From Rhabdornis inornatus (lineage: Eukaryota; Chordata; Aves; Passeriformes; Rhabdornithidae), in the NCBI GenBank assembly GCA_013397075.1, contig VWZS01000851.1, forward strand, positions 620,001 to 684,000: a DNA stretch of 64,000 bases, in the 5' to 3' direction. Shown in pieces: positions 48,936 through 60,308 of the stretch (its first letter is position 1; each line of letters opens with the position of its first letter). Below the pieces are notes generated by a model. That model was not told the origin of the DNA and ran no database searches. It saw only the letters and a list, made by a program, of their open reading frames with translations. Both the position numbers and the translations under genes were made by a program.

Positions 48936-49335
48936 TGTGGTTTCGGACCTAGAGAGAGGAAAAAAAAGCAACAACACACATGGACCTTTTTAGGGAAAAA
49001 AGGCCAATTTTATTGAGCGGAGAGCTTGTATTTAAAGCATGTTACGAGAGACTAGAACAGGACAGTAGCTTATTGGCTAAATGGGATAAACAACCAAGAG
49101 ACCAGGCCTCAGGATGTATCCCATGGGAAAACAACAGGTGTTAATCTTTATTATGACTAGCACTTTGTTTTTCACCAGATTCTAAGTTGTTTTTGACCAT
49201 TTATCACCTTGGGAAATTTCCATTCTGTCTGCAGCTAACATCAGCTTCTCAGCCTGGGAAGCAAGAAGGATTCAGGCTTGAGAGAAAAGATTCTCGAGCT
49301 GTAATTTTGCAGCTCCCTAGGTGTCTCTGTCCACA
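48936..49335 (-). mobile_element. Solo ERV LTR (class II/ERVK-like), copy B
   Basis: 400 bp, starting TGTGGTTTCGGACCTAGAGA and ending CTGTCCACA, with a perfect 6-bp target duplication GGGCTA (48,930-48,935 and 49,336-49,341). Same family and orientation as the LTR at 26,881, with AATAAA on the minus strand at 49,009-49,014. The copies differ clearly in the U3-side half, so they are separate, older insertions and not one provirus. Confidence 0.9.
49009..49014 (-). promoter_or_regulatory. LTR polyadenylation signal AATAAA
   Basis: TTTATT on the plus strand, in the same position relative to the LTR end as in the copy at 26,881. Confidence 0.7.
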
Positions 49336-49341
49336 GGGCTA

Positions 49342-52300
49342 TGGACAGGGGTCTGTGTTGTGGTGCCAGTGATGGCAGTGCTGGTCCGTGGGGCTCCTGG
49401 GCAGCAGGATGCAAGTTAGAAGCACAATGTCTATTAGTTACCAAGGCAGAACTCCGGCTTGTGCATTTTTATTGGTCTTCATTGCCAAAATGCCTACTTA
49501 GCATTTTGAGCAGACTCACTCTGGAACTCTGTGGAAATAGTGAAGTAGGACAGAGCATAGTTCAGAAATTGAAAATCAATTTATCTCTTTTTTTTCTTTC
49601 CTTCACAGAAAATGTGTAAAAATACCCAAATTAATAAATATATGAACAGAAGCAACTTGAAGGGCAATAGTCTCTAACAGCAAGCTCTTAATTTGAGTAG
49701 TATTGAAATCTATTAACCTGTGCCTTCAAACCCTGCTGTGTTCCTGCATTGCTCTTTTCTGTCTTTTTGAAAAATTTGCTACATCAGGTATTATTAAGAA
49801 CTGCAGGACTGTCCTTTCTCCATTTCAGCAGCTGGAGTTTCATGCCTTTGAAACACAAGGGTGTGAGTTCAATCCTCCTACTTCTGCAATGTTTTTAGAG
49901 ACCAACACTGCATTACAATTTACTTCTTTAGGCTTTGCACTATCCTTAATGTCACATCAGTGACTGAGACACTTATTGTCCTTTATCACCTTCTGAGCTG
50001 TCCTTCAAACATCCCTACACCTTGACCAAGTTAAGATTGGTTCCAGGTTTTGCTGTCTGTTTGGCTTTCTCCCACTGACTGAATTTGGGACAGCAGTAGT
50101 TTTGGCCCAACCAGAGAGGTCTGATTGGCTGACACTGCAGAATAGAGTAGTAAATGATGAACACCTATTCTGATTTCTGGTAGTTTTCCATTCATTCTCT
50201 GAGCAAGTAATAGGTGTCTTGAGACATAAGGTTTGTTATTTTGAAAACCTGTACTTTTCATTTATCACTACGGATGCTTCTCTGTACAACCTTACTAAAT
50301 CTTCAGAGCTGCCACACTGCATGATGCATGTGAGGCACTGTAGTTTGCAGATACTAATTTAACCAAATGTTCTTATAAAAAATGCACTGCAAATCTTGTT
50401 AGGGGAGGCGCCTTGTATGAGCAGCACTTGAGTGGTGTCAGCAAACTGAGCTGACTTTGCACAGGTTTTTCTGTATTAGTTGGCCCTTGTCCTTGCAGGA
50501 TATGGCTAACATAGCACAGTGGTATCTCACTGGAGGGGAGCTGAGTTTTTGTTAAATATGGGTATTGAGTTCAATCTAGTTCACCTGAGGAGAGAAGCTG
50601 ATATCAACGAGTGGTAGGCAGTGAGCTTTAATTCAGCAATAGTGGGCGAACATGAGGAGCTCTGCTGACTTCCATGAGAAGAGTTGTGTCAGTTATACAT
50701 GCAAGTACTCAGCCTATGGATAGATGTGTAAGGAAAATGAGAATAGTTGTCAACATTGATGTCCATGGAACTGGTAACATACGGGTGGGCTAAAGTTCTC
50801 TTTACATATTGACCACTAAGTTGTTTTTTCTCCCTTAAATGACTTTGGCTGAACTATGCTGAATTAAAACTGGTGTCAGAATTACATTTTTTGACCTTCT
50901 CATGGATTTTTCAGCACCTCAGATGTTACATAGACTGTGGCTGCTCCTCAGAGCAGTCCAGGCAGGAGGAAAAATATCTCACTTGAAAATGCTCCCTCTT
51001 AAATTGTGAAAATGATTAAAAATGGAGATATGACTTTTTAAATGTGCTCCTGTTCTTAGGGATAAATCTGCTACTGAATTATTCCCTGGCATCCTCATCT
51101 GCATGAAAAAGGTTTGACTTTGGTGGGATTTTTTTTTTTTATGATTTATAAAATATTAAAATAAGGAAGAAAATTAATTCAAATCCAAGGAATAGAAACA
51201 GAGAAGCTTACAGCTTAGTTACAGCTTCCTAAAAGTTAAATAAAGAAAATGTGTTGTGGTGGTTCACTGGCTTGTATCTTATCATGCAAAGGGTAGCTAC
51301 CATGAGCAGGGTAGTATATTCTGCAGAAGATCCAGTTTATTCTCCCTGTTACCCTGAATAATGAATATTTTCCAGAAGAGAATGCAAATGTTTTTTCTTA
51401 TTCCTGTCTCTAAAATTGGGACAGAGAGTTTGTTTAAAAGCTAACAAAAATATTAAAATGGGATGGAAAGTCTGCAATTATCTGTGATAAACAATGCATT
51501 ATGTTTTGGTTTGTGGGCTGTGAGGCTGTCACTGAAATGTTCCTCATCTCATGCAATATTTTGTGCTACTGCATTGCTTTTCAATTATATAGCCCAAAAG
51601 AAAGTTTCCACCGACAAAAACAGTGGAAGAACATTGCCTTTAATATTGAGTTTTGGGTTTTTTCCCTTCTTTTATAGGTCTCAAGTGTCTTGTCAAATAT
51701 AAGTCCAAATAACAGGAGTCCAGGAGTTTGAAAGTTATTAGAGACATACGGATATATTCCACTAATGAAATATGCTTGCTTACAATATATCAAGACATGC
51801 AGAACATTAAGGAAAACTCGGTGATCTCAATATTTAATATAAGCTGGAGTTAAAGTATTCTTTTTTTTTTGCAAATGCAGCATATGTTAATCTATTGCTG
51901 AGCATTTGTCTAGCAGATTCAATTTCCACTCACAATTTTTCATTTATTAATTTCTCTTTTGCATAGACACAGCTGTGTATTCTGATCTATGCTGTTCAGA
52001 TCAGATGTGCTCCAGTATATGTGGAGCCCAAGTGATTTATTGTGGCGAGCTGGGGAGTAGATGGAATGGACAGAGGAACAACCTTGGAATAAATATTGAT
52101 TATGACTTAAATTCATCTTTGTGGAGTTTTTACCCCAAACTTTTCACCAGTCGTGCATATTGGAGCTGGACCAATAAATATAGGAATGGTTAATGGACTG
52201 GGGTAAATGGATAGAGGGATGGTTTTGAGCCATGTTACAGCTTAGGAATAATGAGCAGTTTCGCTATATTTGGCCCCAAATATCCCTGGTATGCAAATTC

Positions 52301-55300
52301 ATTTGTAGTGTGGCTATATTGCTGAGGATCATACAAAGCTGGTAACAATCCTGGCTGCCAGCATCATACCTCTTAATCTGAGGTTTTCTGAGAAAGGTGT
52401 TTGCAATAAAGAAGCTTGTAATTTTGAAGGCACAATGAGAAACAAATGAGTGTTTTATTTAAAATGTAGTATTGACTCTGCCACTTCATATATAGCAGCT
52501 TGTTTTGAAGTGGTGTTATTGCAAAATTGTTTCAGAACAAAACCAAAAGCCCAAAAAACAAGCAAGGCTCTCCATCATCTCCAGTGGTTTCCTTACTGTA
52601 AGGTGTGTCTGAAAACCATTACGTATTTTATTTAAAATGTCACACTAGGCTACTTTCTTCAGGTGCAACAGCTGACTTGCACACTACTGCCCAGCTGAGT
52701 TGGAAGGGCTTTTGGAGCTTACACCAAAACCTGTCTCAAGTTATCAAATAACTTTTCTATGACTTGAACACCCTGCAGTTTGACGTCCTGCAGGTGGCTG
52801 TGTCTGTGCTATCAGGAATGTGAAGCACAGAATAAAAGTGTCCGTGTAGGTCTGAGGGAAATTAGTTCAGCCATATCCCCTTGGTTTTTTTACCCATCTC
52901 CTTGGTGCTTGATTCTCAACTTGCTGATGATTCCACCTAATGTCATCACTGCTGTTTCCACTCTATTTTCTGAAGAGTGGCAAGAAACAGACTCATTTAA
53001 TAGATTCCACTGTAACTTCACCCATCCTTTTACCACCTGGGAATATTTTTTCCCATTGCTGGTAAATGAACTTTAATTCCCAGGTCTTGCTTGGCATGTG
53101 AGACCCATCCTTTCTGTGGCTGCTGCAGGGTGGGGAGCAGGGGCAATGGCACTAAACTGACCTGCTCCCTGTTGTTCCTGCACCTAGCACTGCCCAGTCA
53201 AGGCAGATCCCTGGGAAGAGATGATACAGTTTTAATAGGAGAGCTGATAGAACTGAGGCTTTATGTCTTGGTAAGCTTGTCTTGTTTTCATTTTTAATGT
53301 CTGCTGGTTGGTTTTAATGAAATCTAAGGCTTATCTACAAACCATCTCCTGATTTCATCCTTTGGTTATCATGGCAAATGCTGCAGTGACAGTATTTTTA
53401 AAAGCTATGGGAAATCATTAGACTATAGTAGATGCATTACCTGTTGTTGTCTCACTTGTGAGCCCTTTTCTCAGCAAAGTAACACTCAGCACTTGGCTAA
53501 AGGAGTGTTCTAGTCCCATGATACCATGGAGCTCATGCAGTGATGCTAAGAGAATTGTGTCTCAAGTAAGCAAAGAAATAGTGCTACATGCAGAACTTGC
53601 CTTTACCCTCTGGGGCTTGGCCTTTGAGGCACAGGCAGAGATGTTCTGCAGAGCAAAAGGAGTTTGTGGGTGCTGCTGGGTGCCAGCTGCTCAGATGCAC
53701 AGCCCTGGCAGGAGTCTTTGGCTCAGGAAATTTCTCAGCCGTGAGCCATTGGAGACTGGAAGAATGTTTAGGGAAAGCTTTGCTTGATGCCTACTTTGCC
53801 CTTGCAAATGCATTTCCAGGCATTTGCCACTGACAGTTGTTGGAAATGGGACAGTAGGTTAGTTAAATCTTTGGGCTGATCCATATGTCACTTCTATATT
53901 CATAAATAATTGGCATGCTAACCACTGCTGTTAATTGCAATGGAACTTGCAATGATTAATTCAAATTACTATTCATTATTTCTCTAGTGTGTCAAATGTA
54001 CTAGAAACAAAATCTGGTAGGTGCTGAGCATTAAGATCTGGCTGAAGTAAGAGATAACTCCTGATTTTTGTCTGTTCTCTGCTGCTCTGGGCAGCTTGGC
54101 CTAGGCGTGCTGGGATGTTTGCCTGTGCAATGTGGTGCAAAGATTGCTGGGTACAAATGTTGGGCCCCTAACTGCTTGTAAATCACTGTATTTTCTGACT
54201 GGTGGAGTTTTGCTGGTTTAATATCAGTGTAAATCTGACCTCTGTGTTTCAGGTGGCTGCTCACAGCACTGTTATTACCAGGCTTGATGACAAGTTACCT
54301 TTGTTTTGTAGCAGCAGGTAAGGCAGGGATCTCAGACAGGTGGTTGATACTTGGAAGAAGTTTTCCAGTTACTTCTGCTACTCAGAGGTGTGTGTTTGGC
54401 TAAATGGATAGACTCTTCATTCTTTTTAAGTTCTGCAATCATTTGCTGGGGAAACATAGGTGTCAGCCTCAGAACGGAAATTCTACATTGAGATGCTTGG
54501 AAAAATTTTACCTATTACAGAAACACTTAGCTCACTTCTTTTACAGCTGAGAGAGCTGGAAAGATGTGATGTGGGGTTTTGAACAAGGCATAGCAGGGAA
54601 AGCAGGGCTATATCAGCTGCTTACAGTAAACATGGGGTAAATTACTGCTTCATTGCTTGGGATTACTTGCAGTTTACTCCAGGATTAGCATATGCATGAC
54701 AACTCCTGCAGAGAAGCTGATGTGCTGGAAGCATGTGTTTTTTTTCAGTAGTGAACACTTACTTGTGTACCTATTCTTGATTCTTTTCTTCTGTAAAGAT
54801 GAGTTTTAATGTCTGTGATGACCCAAGTAGGGGGTCCTGAGTTGTTCCCAAGGTGTGCAAGAGTTAGAGAATGAAGTTTCCTGGGGCATTGAAGGTGATT
54901 TCTGGGACAGCACCTGTATTTGGCCACAGCCACAGGCTGAGGGTGTGTTGCTGCAGCAGAATAAACAAGAAAGCAGTTGACTAGGCAGAAACAACTTTCA
55001 GGCAGCTTATTTCAGGTTACAATTTTAAGACATTTAACAGGCAACGCATAAGCAAAATTTTAGTTCTCACAGAGATGTTTTATCTCTCTTTTTGCTTCCT
55101 GTGGCAATCTGGCCTGAATTAATATATAGCTGAATAGCTACTGACTCTGGCCACACAGACATTGCTTACAATATAGTACTAGGCCTTTGGTTAGACCTGA
55201 AGCAATTTTTAAACATTAATTTGGTATTGGGGGTGTTGAGGTAGTGACAAACATAACTACAACTCTTCACTTAAAGGAAACATCTGATCTAAGCAGAATT

Positions 55301-57590
55301 AAAAGAGTGGATGGGGTAAGGAATGCTTTCCAATCCAGTCTTGCTGAACAGACAATCAGCAAGATCATTAAACTGCCTTATTATAACCATGATAATTACA
55401 GGATCAACACACTTCAATATCTCTAATTTGTTTAGTAATATAAGGAAGATGGGGAGATGATTCCTCTGTATGTGAGACTTCGGACAGCTAATATCAGAAA
55501 TGATGGATTCTTGGTAGTTAAAGAACAAGCAAAGTGAGACAGCTGATGGAGGAGGGTGTGGGAAGCAGCAAGGACTGCCAGTCCCCAAGTTATGCCACAG
55601 GAAGTTCCTGAGTTTTGAATTAAATCTAGCTACGGTGCTAGGTGCTCTCTTGGGTCTGGGAGAAAATTTCAGATGAGTTCCCTGTGGGCAATTAATTTCA
55701 TCAATGGAAAACGCTGTGCAGTAGGTTTTGATAGCTCCAGTGACAAAGCTGTGGAAATGCACATCCTGAAGTAACTTAGTGAAGCTTTGTCTAGGTCAGG
55801 TCACTGAAAGTACCAGAAAAGCAGTAGTTGCAGCTCTTCTAGTGTCTGTGAGAGCAGGCACCTTCTCCAGTGCCCCACTTGCCTAGGCTGTTGCGGAGAG
55901 ACAAGGGCTGCAGGGCTAGTGCCTTTTGACACTGCTGGATGTGCTCATTAAATAAACCAGGCCACCTTCCCTTACATATGCAGCAAAAATAATAGGAGAT
56001 TGACAACAAACCTTCTCTCTTACGCTCTGCACAATAGAAAGTATGTTTATAGTGTGCAGTGGGATGCAGAGCAGCTTGTCAGGGTGAGTACAGGCATCCT
56101 AGAGAGGGAAAGAAGGTTGTAACACCTGGGGCTACCTGTGGCACCTGCTAGAATTGCTAGCACCTGTGAGGCAGGGTTTGCTATCAGTGTTTTTATTGAA
56201 GAACGTCCTTCATGTGCTCCATCAGAAACCTGCTGCAGGCAGGTTCCCAGCCAGGTGTTTTCAGCTGGCAGCGTGCATGCTTCAGTCACCACGCTGCTGC
56301 ATTCAGTGAGATTGTGGGGTCAGACAGGTGTAATTTCAAACTGCAAGGAAGTTAATGTGGCTCACAGGGAGTCTGAGGTAAAAGTCTCAAAGGTAGGAGC
56401 CTTCTGGGATCTTTCAAGAACTTGGTACTTCTCATACTGCACTGGAGATGTGAACTGGGGATAAAACACAGGAAACTGTGTTTGGGAGGAGATGATACAC
56501 CACCACAACCATGTTGGTATCCACTGGGAAACTATTTTTAAGAGCGAAAAGTCAGCCTGAGGCTTATGAGAGAAAGGTATCCAAATATAACAGCTTGTTG
56601 TAGTGTGTGGATGAACTGTTAAATTATAGAACATACAGCATGAAAATTTTCCTTTAAATTCATTATCTTTCAGAAGGGGAAAGAGAAAACAGTCAGTCTG
56701 TGTGGCTGGCTAGCAGGAGTCACCTATTTCTTTGATTGATGAGCTGTTCAGAGCAACTTCTGTGACCCTGTGCAGTTCAGAAAACTATGATCCTCGAGGC
56801 CAGCCTAATGGGAATTTGCCTGAGAATCCCCTTTGGATATCAGAATAGGACAAGGAATAGGTAAAATATACAATATACAAAAAATATCCATATGCAGCTA
56901 AACAGAATAATACATATCAAATAGATATAAAAAGAACTACGTATGCTAGCACATGACATGTACACGAGCTCCAAAGATCATTTACTCCAGACATAAATTA
57001 GTAGGTACCAAGTTTGATCAGGGTGTCAAAGGTACTCTAGGACCTGTCAAGTGTGGCTCCTCCATGTTCTTCTGAAAATTTTAACATGAAAAGACAGGGC
57101 AGAAAAGGGTCTGACGTTATTAATGATGACAAGATCCTTCCCCAGCACTCCTTGCTTATTTCTCCCTAATGAGCTTTGGTAGGACAGATGCCCTGACAAG
57201 GAGTTGTTGCTGTAGCAGCAGTAGCTCAGTGTGATGTTGAGATCTGAGGCTGGTCCCTGTCTGTTCCACACCTACTGGCTCTTGGGTGGTGAGACAGAAC
57301 CTGTACAGCTGTTTGCTAGGGGCAGGGAAACCCCAGGGCAAGCTCGTTTGTCAGCAAACAATGTGAGTGTATTGCCTGGCAGTGGGGAAAGAAATTGAAG
57401 CCCATTAACGGGAGTTCAGACAGTCTGGCAGAATTGGAAATGCTGGGAGAAAATTCAAGTGTTGGGAAGCAGGTGAATGTAGGAATGTTTTTAGAGGAAA
57501 ATGGACAAGCCAGGAAAGGGATATGAACGCTTTTATGAGCCTAAGCTAGGCCTGTAGCTTTGCCCTTGAAGTCACCCTGAAAGAGTGTCA
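49342..57590. other. Intergenic, no gene recognised
   Basis: About 8.2 kb. It contains a 157-codon minus-strand open frame (55,289-55,762), the longest in the window, which I judge probably chance. A homopolymer T run lies near 51,131. Around 56,840-56,960 is very AT-rich. No repeat family is recognised. Confidence 0.65.
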
Positions 57591-57594
57591 AAGT

Positions 57595-58300
57595 TGAGAC
57601 AGACACAATTGACACCATCATCAGTCCCTTATTATCTTAAAAACTTCTCATAACTTCTCTCTGTGGACTTCTCACAGGCAGCTCCACACAGCACTGGCTC
57701 CTTTTCCCACAGGCAGCTCCATAAAGCACTGACTCCTTTTCCCATTCTCTCTGTGAGTTTCCTTCTTCCTTCTGCATAACCAGCTAACTCCATCCTGTCC
57801 CTTACATAGCCACCTAGCCCTGTCTCTCCCTTGCATAATCACATGTCCCTTCATTCTCACAACACAGACAGCAGACTCTAACTCCCTGATGACTAGCTAA
57901 CCCACTCTTTTATAACGCCCATCCTCATTGGACAGGAAAGGCTGTTTCCACTCCTCAGTAATCAGTACAGGTGTAATTGATTGAAGGATATTGCCTTCAG
58001 CACTATCCTTACAAACCATCCTCCCACAAAAGAGAGATAAGAACAGCTGCGGCTTAACGGGAAAACAAGGGGCGAGACAAGAAGAGCTGAAGGTGATAGG
58101 TGAATGCCAAGAAACTCTAAAGCCAATGAAAAGTAGAAAAGTCCACATGTTTGCCTCATGCAAGAAGGCTTCTACCAATGATAAGTTGTGTGATTGTGTG
58201 TAGGGGTAGAGAAATTGTATATTAGGGTTAGAGGAGAATAATAAAGTGACATTTGCTTGGTTCCTATTGAAACGTGCAGTGTCCAGTTCTTTATCTTCTC
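57595..58300 (+). mobile_element. Probable ERV LTR with internal minisatellite
   Basis: About 706 bp with LTR-like features on the plus strand: start TGAGACAGACAC, a TATA-like TTTTATAACG near 57,908, AATAAA at 58,240-58,245, then a U5-like stretch ending near TTATCTTCTCA. AAGT occurs on both sides (57,591-57,594 and 58,301-58,304) as a possible 4-bp target duplication, but the element would then end TC rather than CA, so the edges are uncertain. No internal retroviral genes are seen. It could also be an LTR with different limits. Confidence 0.5.
57673..57742 (+). repeat. 35-bp tandem duplication (two units)
   Basis: Two head-to-tail units starting CACAGGCAGCTCCA and ending GCACTG(G/A)CTCCTTTTCC, with few differences. 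They are followed at about 57,770-57,870 by three or so looser units of about 30 bp built on GCATAAC/CATAGCC and CTGTC(C/T)CTT. It looks like a small minisatellite in the U3 part of the probable LTR. Confidence 0.8.
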
Positions 58301-58304
58301 AAGT

Positions 58305-60031
58305 GAAAATTTAAAATGATCTCTCTTTAAATGAAACTATTTGCAAGGATAGATGCATGGCAGGATAATAATCCTATTGGACATAGCCCTGCCTTTATTT
58401 AGGTTGAAAGGTCACTGTTATGTGCCATGGGCTAATTTCTACATTGCAGCTCTTACACATTACAGCCACATAATCAGAGCTGGATTGCAGCATGAGGAGG
58501 TCAGAAACCTTGCACAAAACCTGTATCCAGATACAGCACCAGGAGGATGGTCTGCTAGGGGCTGAGTATGACAGAAAGAGCCCCAACTTGATGAGGAAAA
58601 ATACTGTTATCAGCTGTGGATGTGAAGGTTGATTTATTGTATCTATAGAATGAAAAGGAGTCTGGTCAGAAAGGTACGGGTGTTTCTCAGAGTAGTTTGC
58701 AAGGGTCACAGCCCTTTGGGAAATGTCTGTTGCAAAAAACATTATTCCTCTCACTAGGCAGAAGAGGTGGTGACTGCACCTCCCTGGCAGCCTTCCTGTC
58801 TGATGCTGTTTGGTTTGCCTGCAGGCTGTATGAGCAGTAATGCTATCATTGTAACTCAGGCTTTACAGCAGCAACAGTAACTAATGTGTCATCTGACTGG
58901 GAGAAGGGGCATCTCACTTGTTTTTTTAGACCAGGCAAGACTAGAAGTTCAGCTGTTTGATAGCACATTGAAAAGCTTTTGTCTTGAGTGCCATATCAGT
59001 ACGAAGCTGCAGTGCAGTTATTGAGCACTGAATAAAATATTTCCCCCCCTTCTGTATGTTGTCTGTTAAGGAGTGCAAAGCCATCAAAATCAGCAATTAG
59101 TAGTGAGAGAGACTGGTAGCAAACCCATGGTTTCCCCCTTCTTGCTTATTCTAACATAATTTTAGTTACGCATTCTTTATTTTCTGAGTCATTATGCCAC
59201 TTTGACAGTATTGCCAAAGGAAGGAGGAAGGCAAAGCCCTGCTGCATCAACTTCCATCTTCCATTGTACATTGTAACTTTGGAGTTTTGCTGTTTTATTG
59301 TTCTCCTTGTGCTTACAGCTAAGGATTCCTGCATGATTATTAACTGGAGCTGCAATTGCAGAGTTGATCTGCAAACAGAACAAACAGTCAATCATATAAT
59401 TTGTTTCTTTGCAGCTGCTAGACCTTTTACCTCTATAGTTTATAAATCTAGACCTTGACTTGAATCCCCATTTTCTTCTCTTGATATTATTTATTACAGT
59501 GATTCATTATCTGGTATCCATTTATATCTAGCTTCATACAAGACCTCTGTTATTTTTAGCCTGGTCAGAGGAGAATTGTTGGGTGCATGGGTCCAGTTTA
59601 GTGGCAATGTGCCCACAGATTTCAGTGTAAGTTGGATCAGGCCAGTCATGAATGAGGCTGTGACTACATTTTTACCAACTTTCATGCAGAGGAAGCATAT
59701 GTGTCCAAACCTACTAAAATTCATGTGCCCAAAAGTGCTGAAATTCATCTGTGTTCTGGGACCATGTTAAACAAAAAAGTGGTACATGCACAGAGCTCCT
59801 TTTTTCTCTAAATACTAAAGCAATGCCCCTAAGATTTTCTTAGGAAAAATAAAGTTGGCTTGCACAACCAACCTTGAACCAAAAGTCCAATGATCAACGG
59901 GTGCTGTAGTTGTATTCTAGAAAGGAAAAGGCAAATCTCTTCTGTACTGTTTTGCTCACATTTCATTTCTTGAATCAATGAAGAAAATAAATATATCCAA
60001 AGCAGAGGAAAAAATACTCCCATAAATGTAA
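58305..60031. other. Intergenic, no feature recognised
   Basis: About 1.7 kb, AT-rich, with only chance frames. Confidence 0.7.
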
Positions 60032-60100
60032 ATCTATAACATGTAGTCTAGCATAGAATTAAAGAATTTCTGGCAAATTGGAAGGTGGTAAAAGGAAATA

Positions 60101-60169
60101 TTTTATTTTATTTTATTTTATTTTATTTTATTTTATTTTATTTTATTTTATTTTATTTTATTTATTTTT
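60101..60169 (+). repeat. (TTTTA)n pentanucleotide microsatellite, copy 1
   Basis: Twelve perfect TTTTA units followed by TTTATTTTT. Confidence 0.97.
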
Positions 60170-60239
60170 NATCTATAACATGTAGTCTAGCATAGAATTA
60201 AAGAATTTCTGGCAAATTGGAAGGTGGTAAAAGGAAATA

Positions 60240-60308
60240 TTTTATTTTATTTTATTTTATTTTATTTTATTTTATTTTATTTTATTTTATTTTATTTTAT
60301 TTATTTTT
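60240..60308 (+). repeat. (TTTTA)n pentanucleotide microsatellite, copy 2
   Basis: The same array with the same unit count as copy 1. It is probably the same locus assembled twice. Confidence 0.97.

Larger units (their letters stand above)
60032..60308. repeat. Exact 138-bp duplication around a single N (likely assembly artefact)
   Basis: Bases 60,032-60,169 and 60,171-60,308 read identically: unique sequence from ATCTATAACATGTAG to AAGGAAATA, then the TTTTA array and its TTTATTTTT end. A single N at 60,170 separates them. Exact identity including the array length, joined by an N, is what an unmerged contig overlap leaves behind; a real tandem duplication is the alternative. Confidence 0.9.

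Noticed and set aside
26881..49335. A single provirus of about 22 kb between the two related LTRs
   Set aside because: Each LTR has its own perfect 6-bp duplication and no viral genes lie between them.
53458..53787. 109-codon plus-strand frame
   Set aside because: No family, no conserved pattern, and an overlapping 81-codon frame in another register; consistent with chance in a slightly GC-richer patch.
58217..58232. TTAGGGTTAG, telomere-like words
   Set aside because: Less than two units, lying inside the probable LTR just before its AATAAA; no telomeric array.
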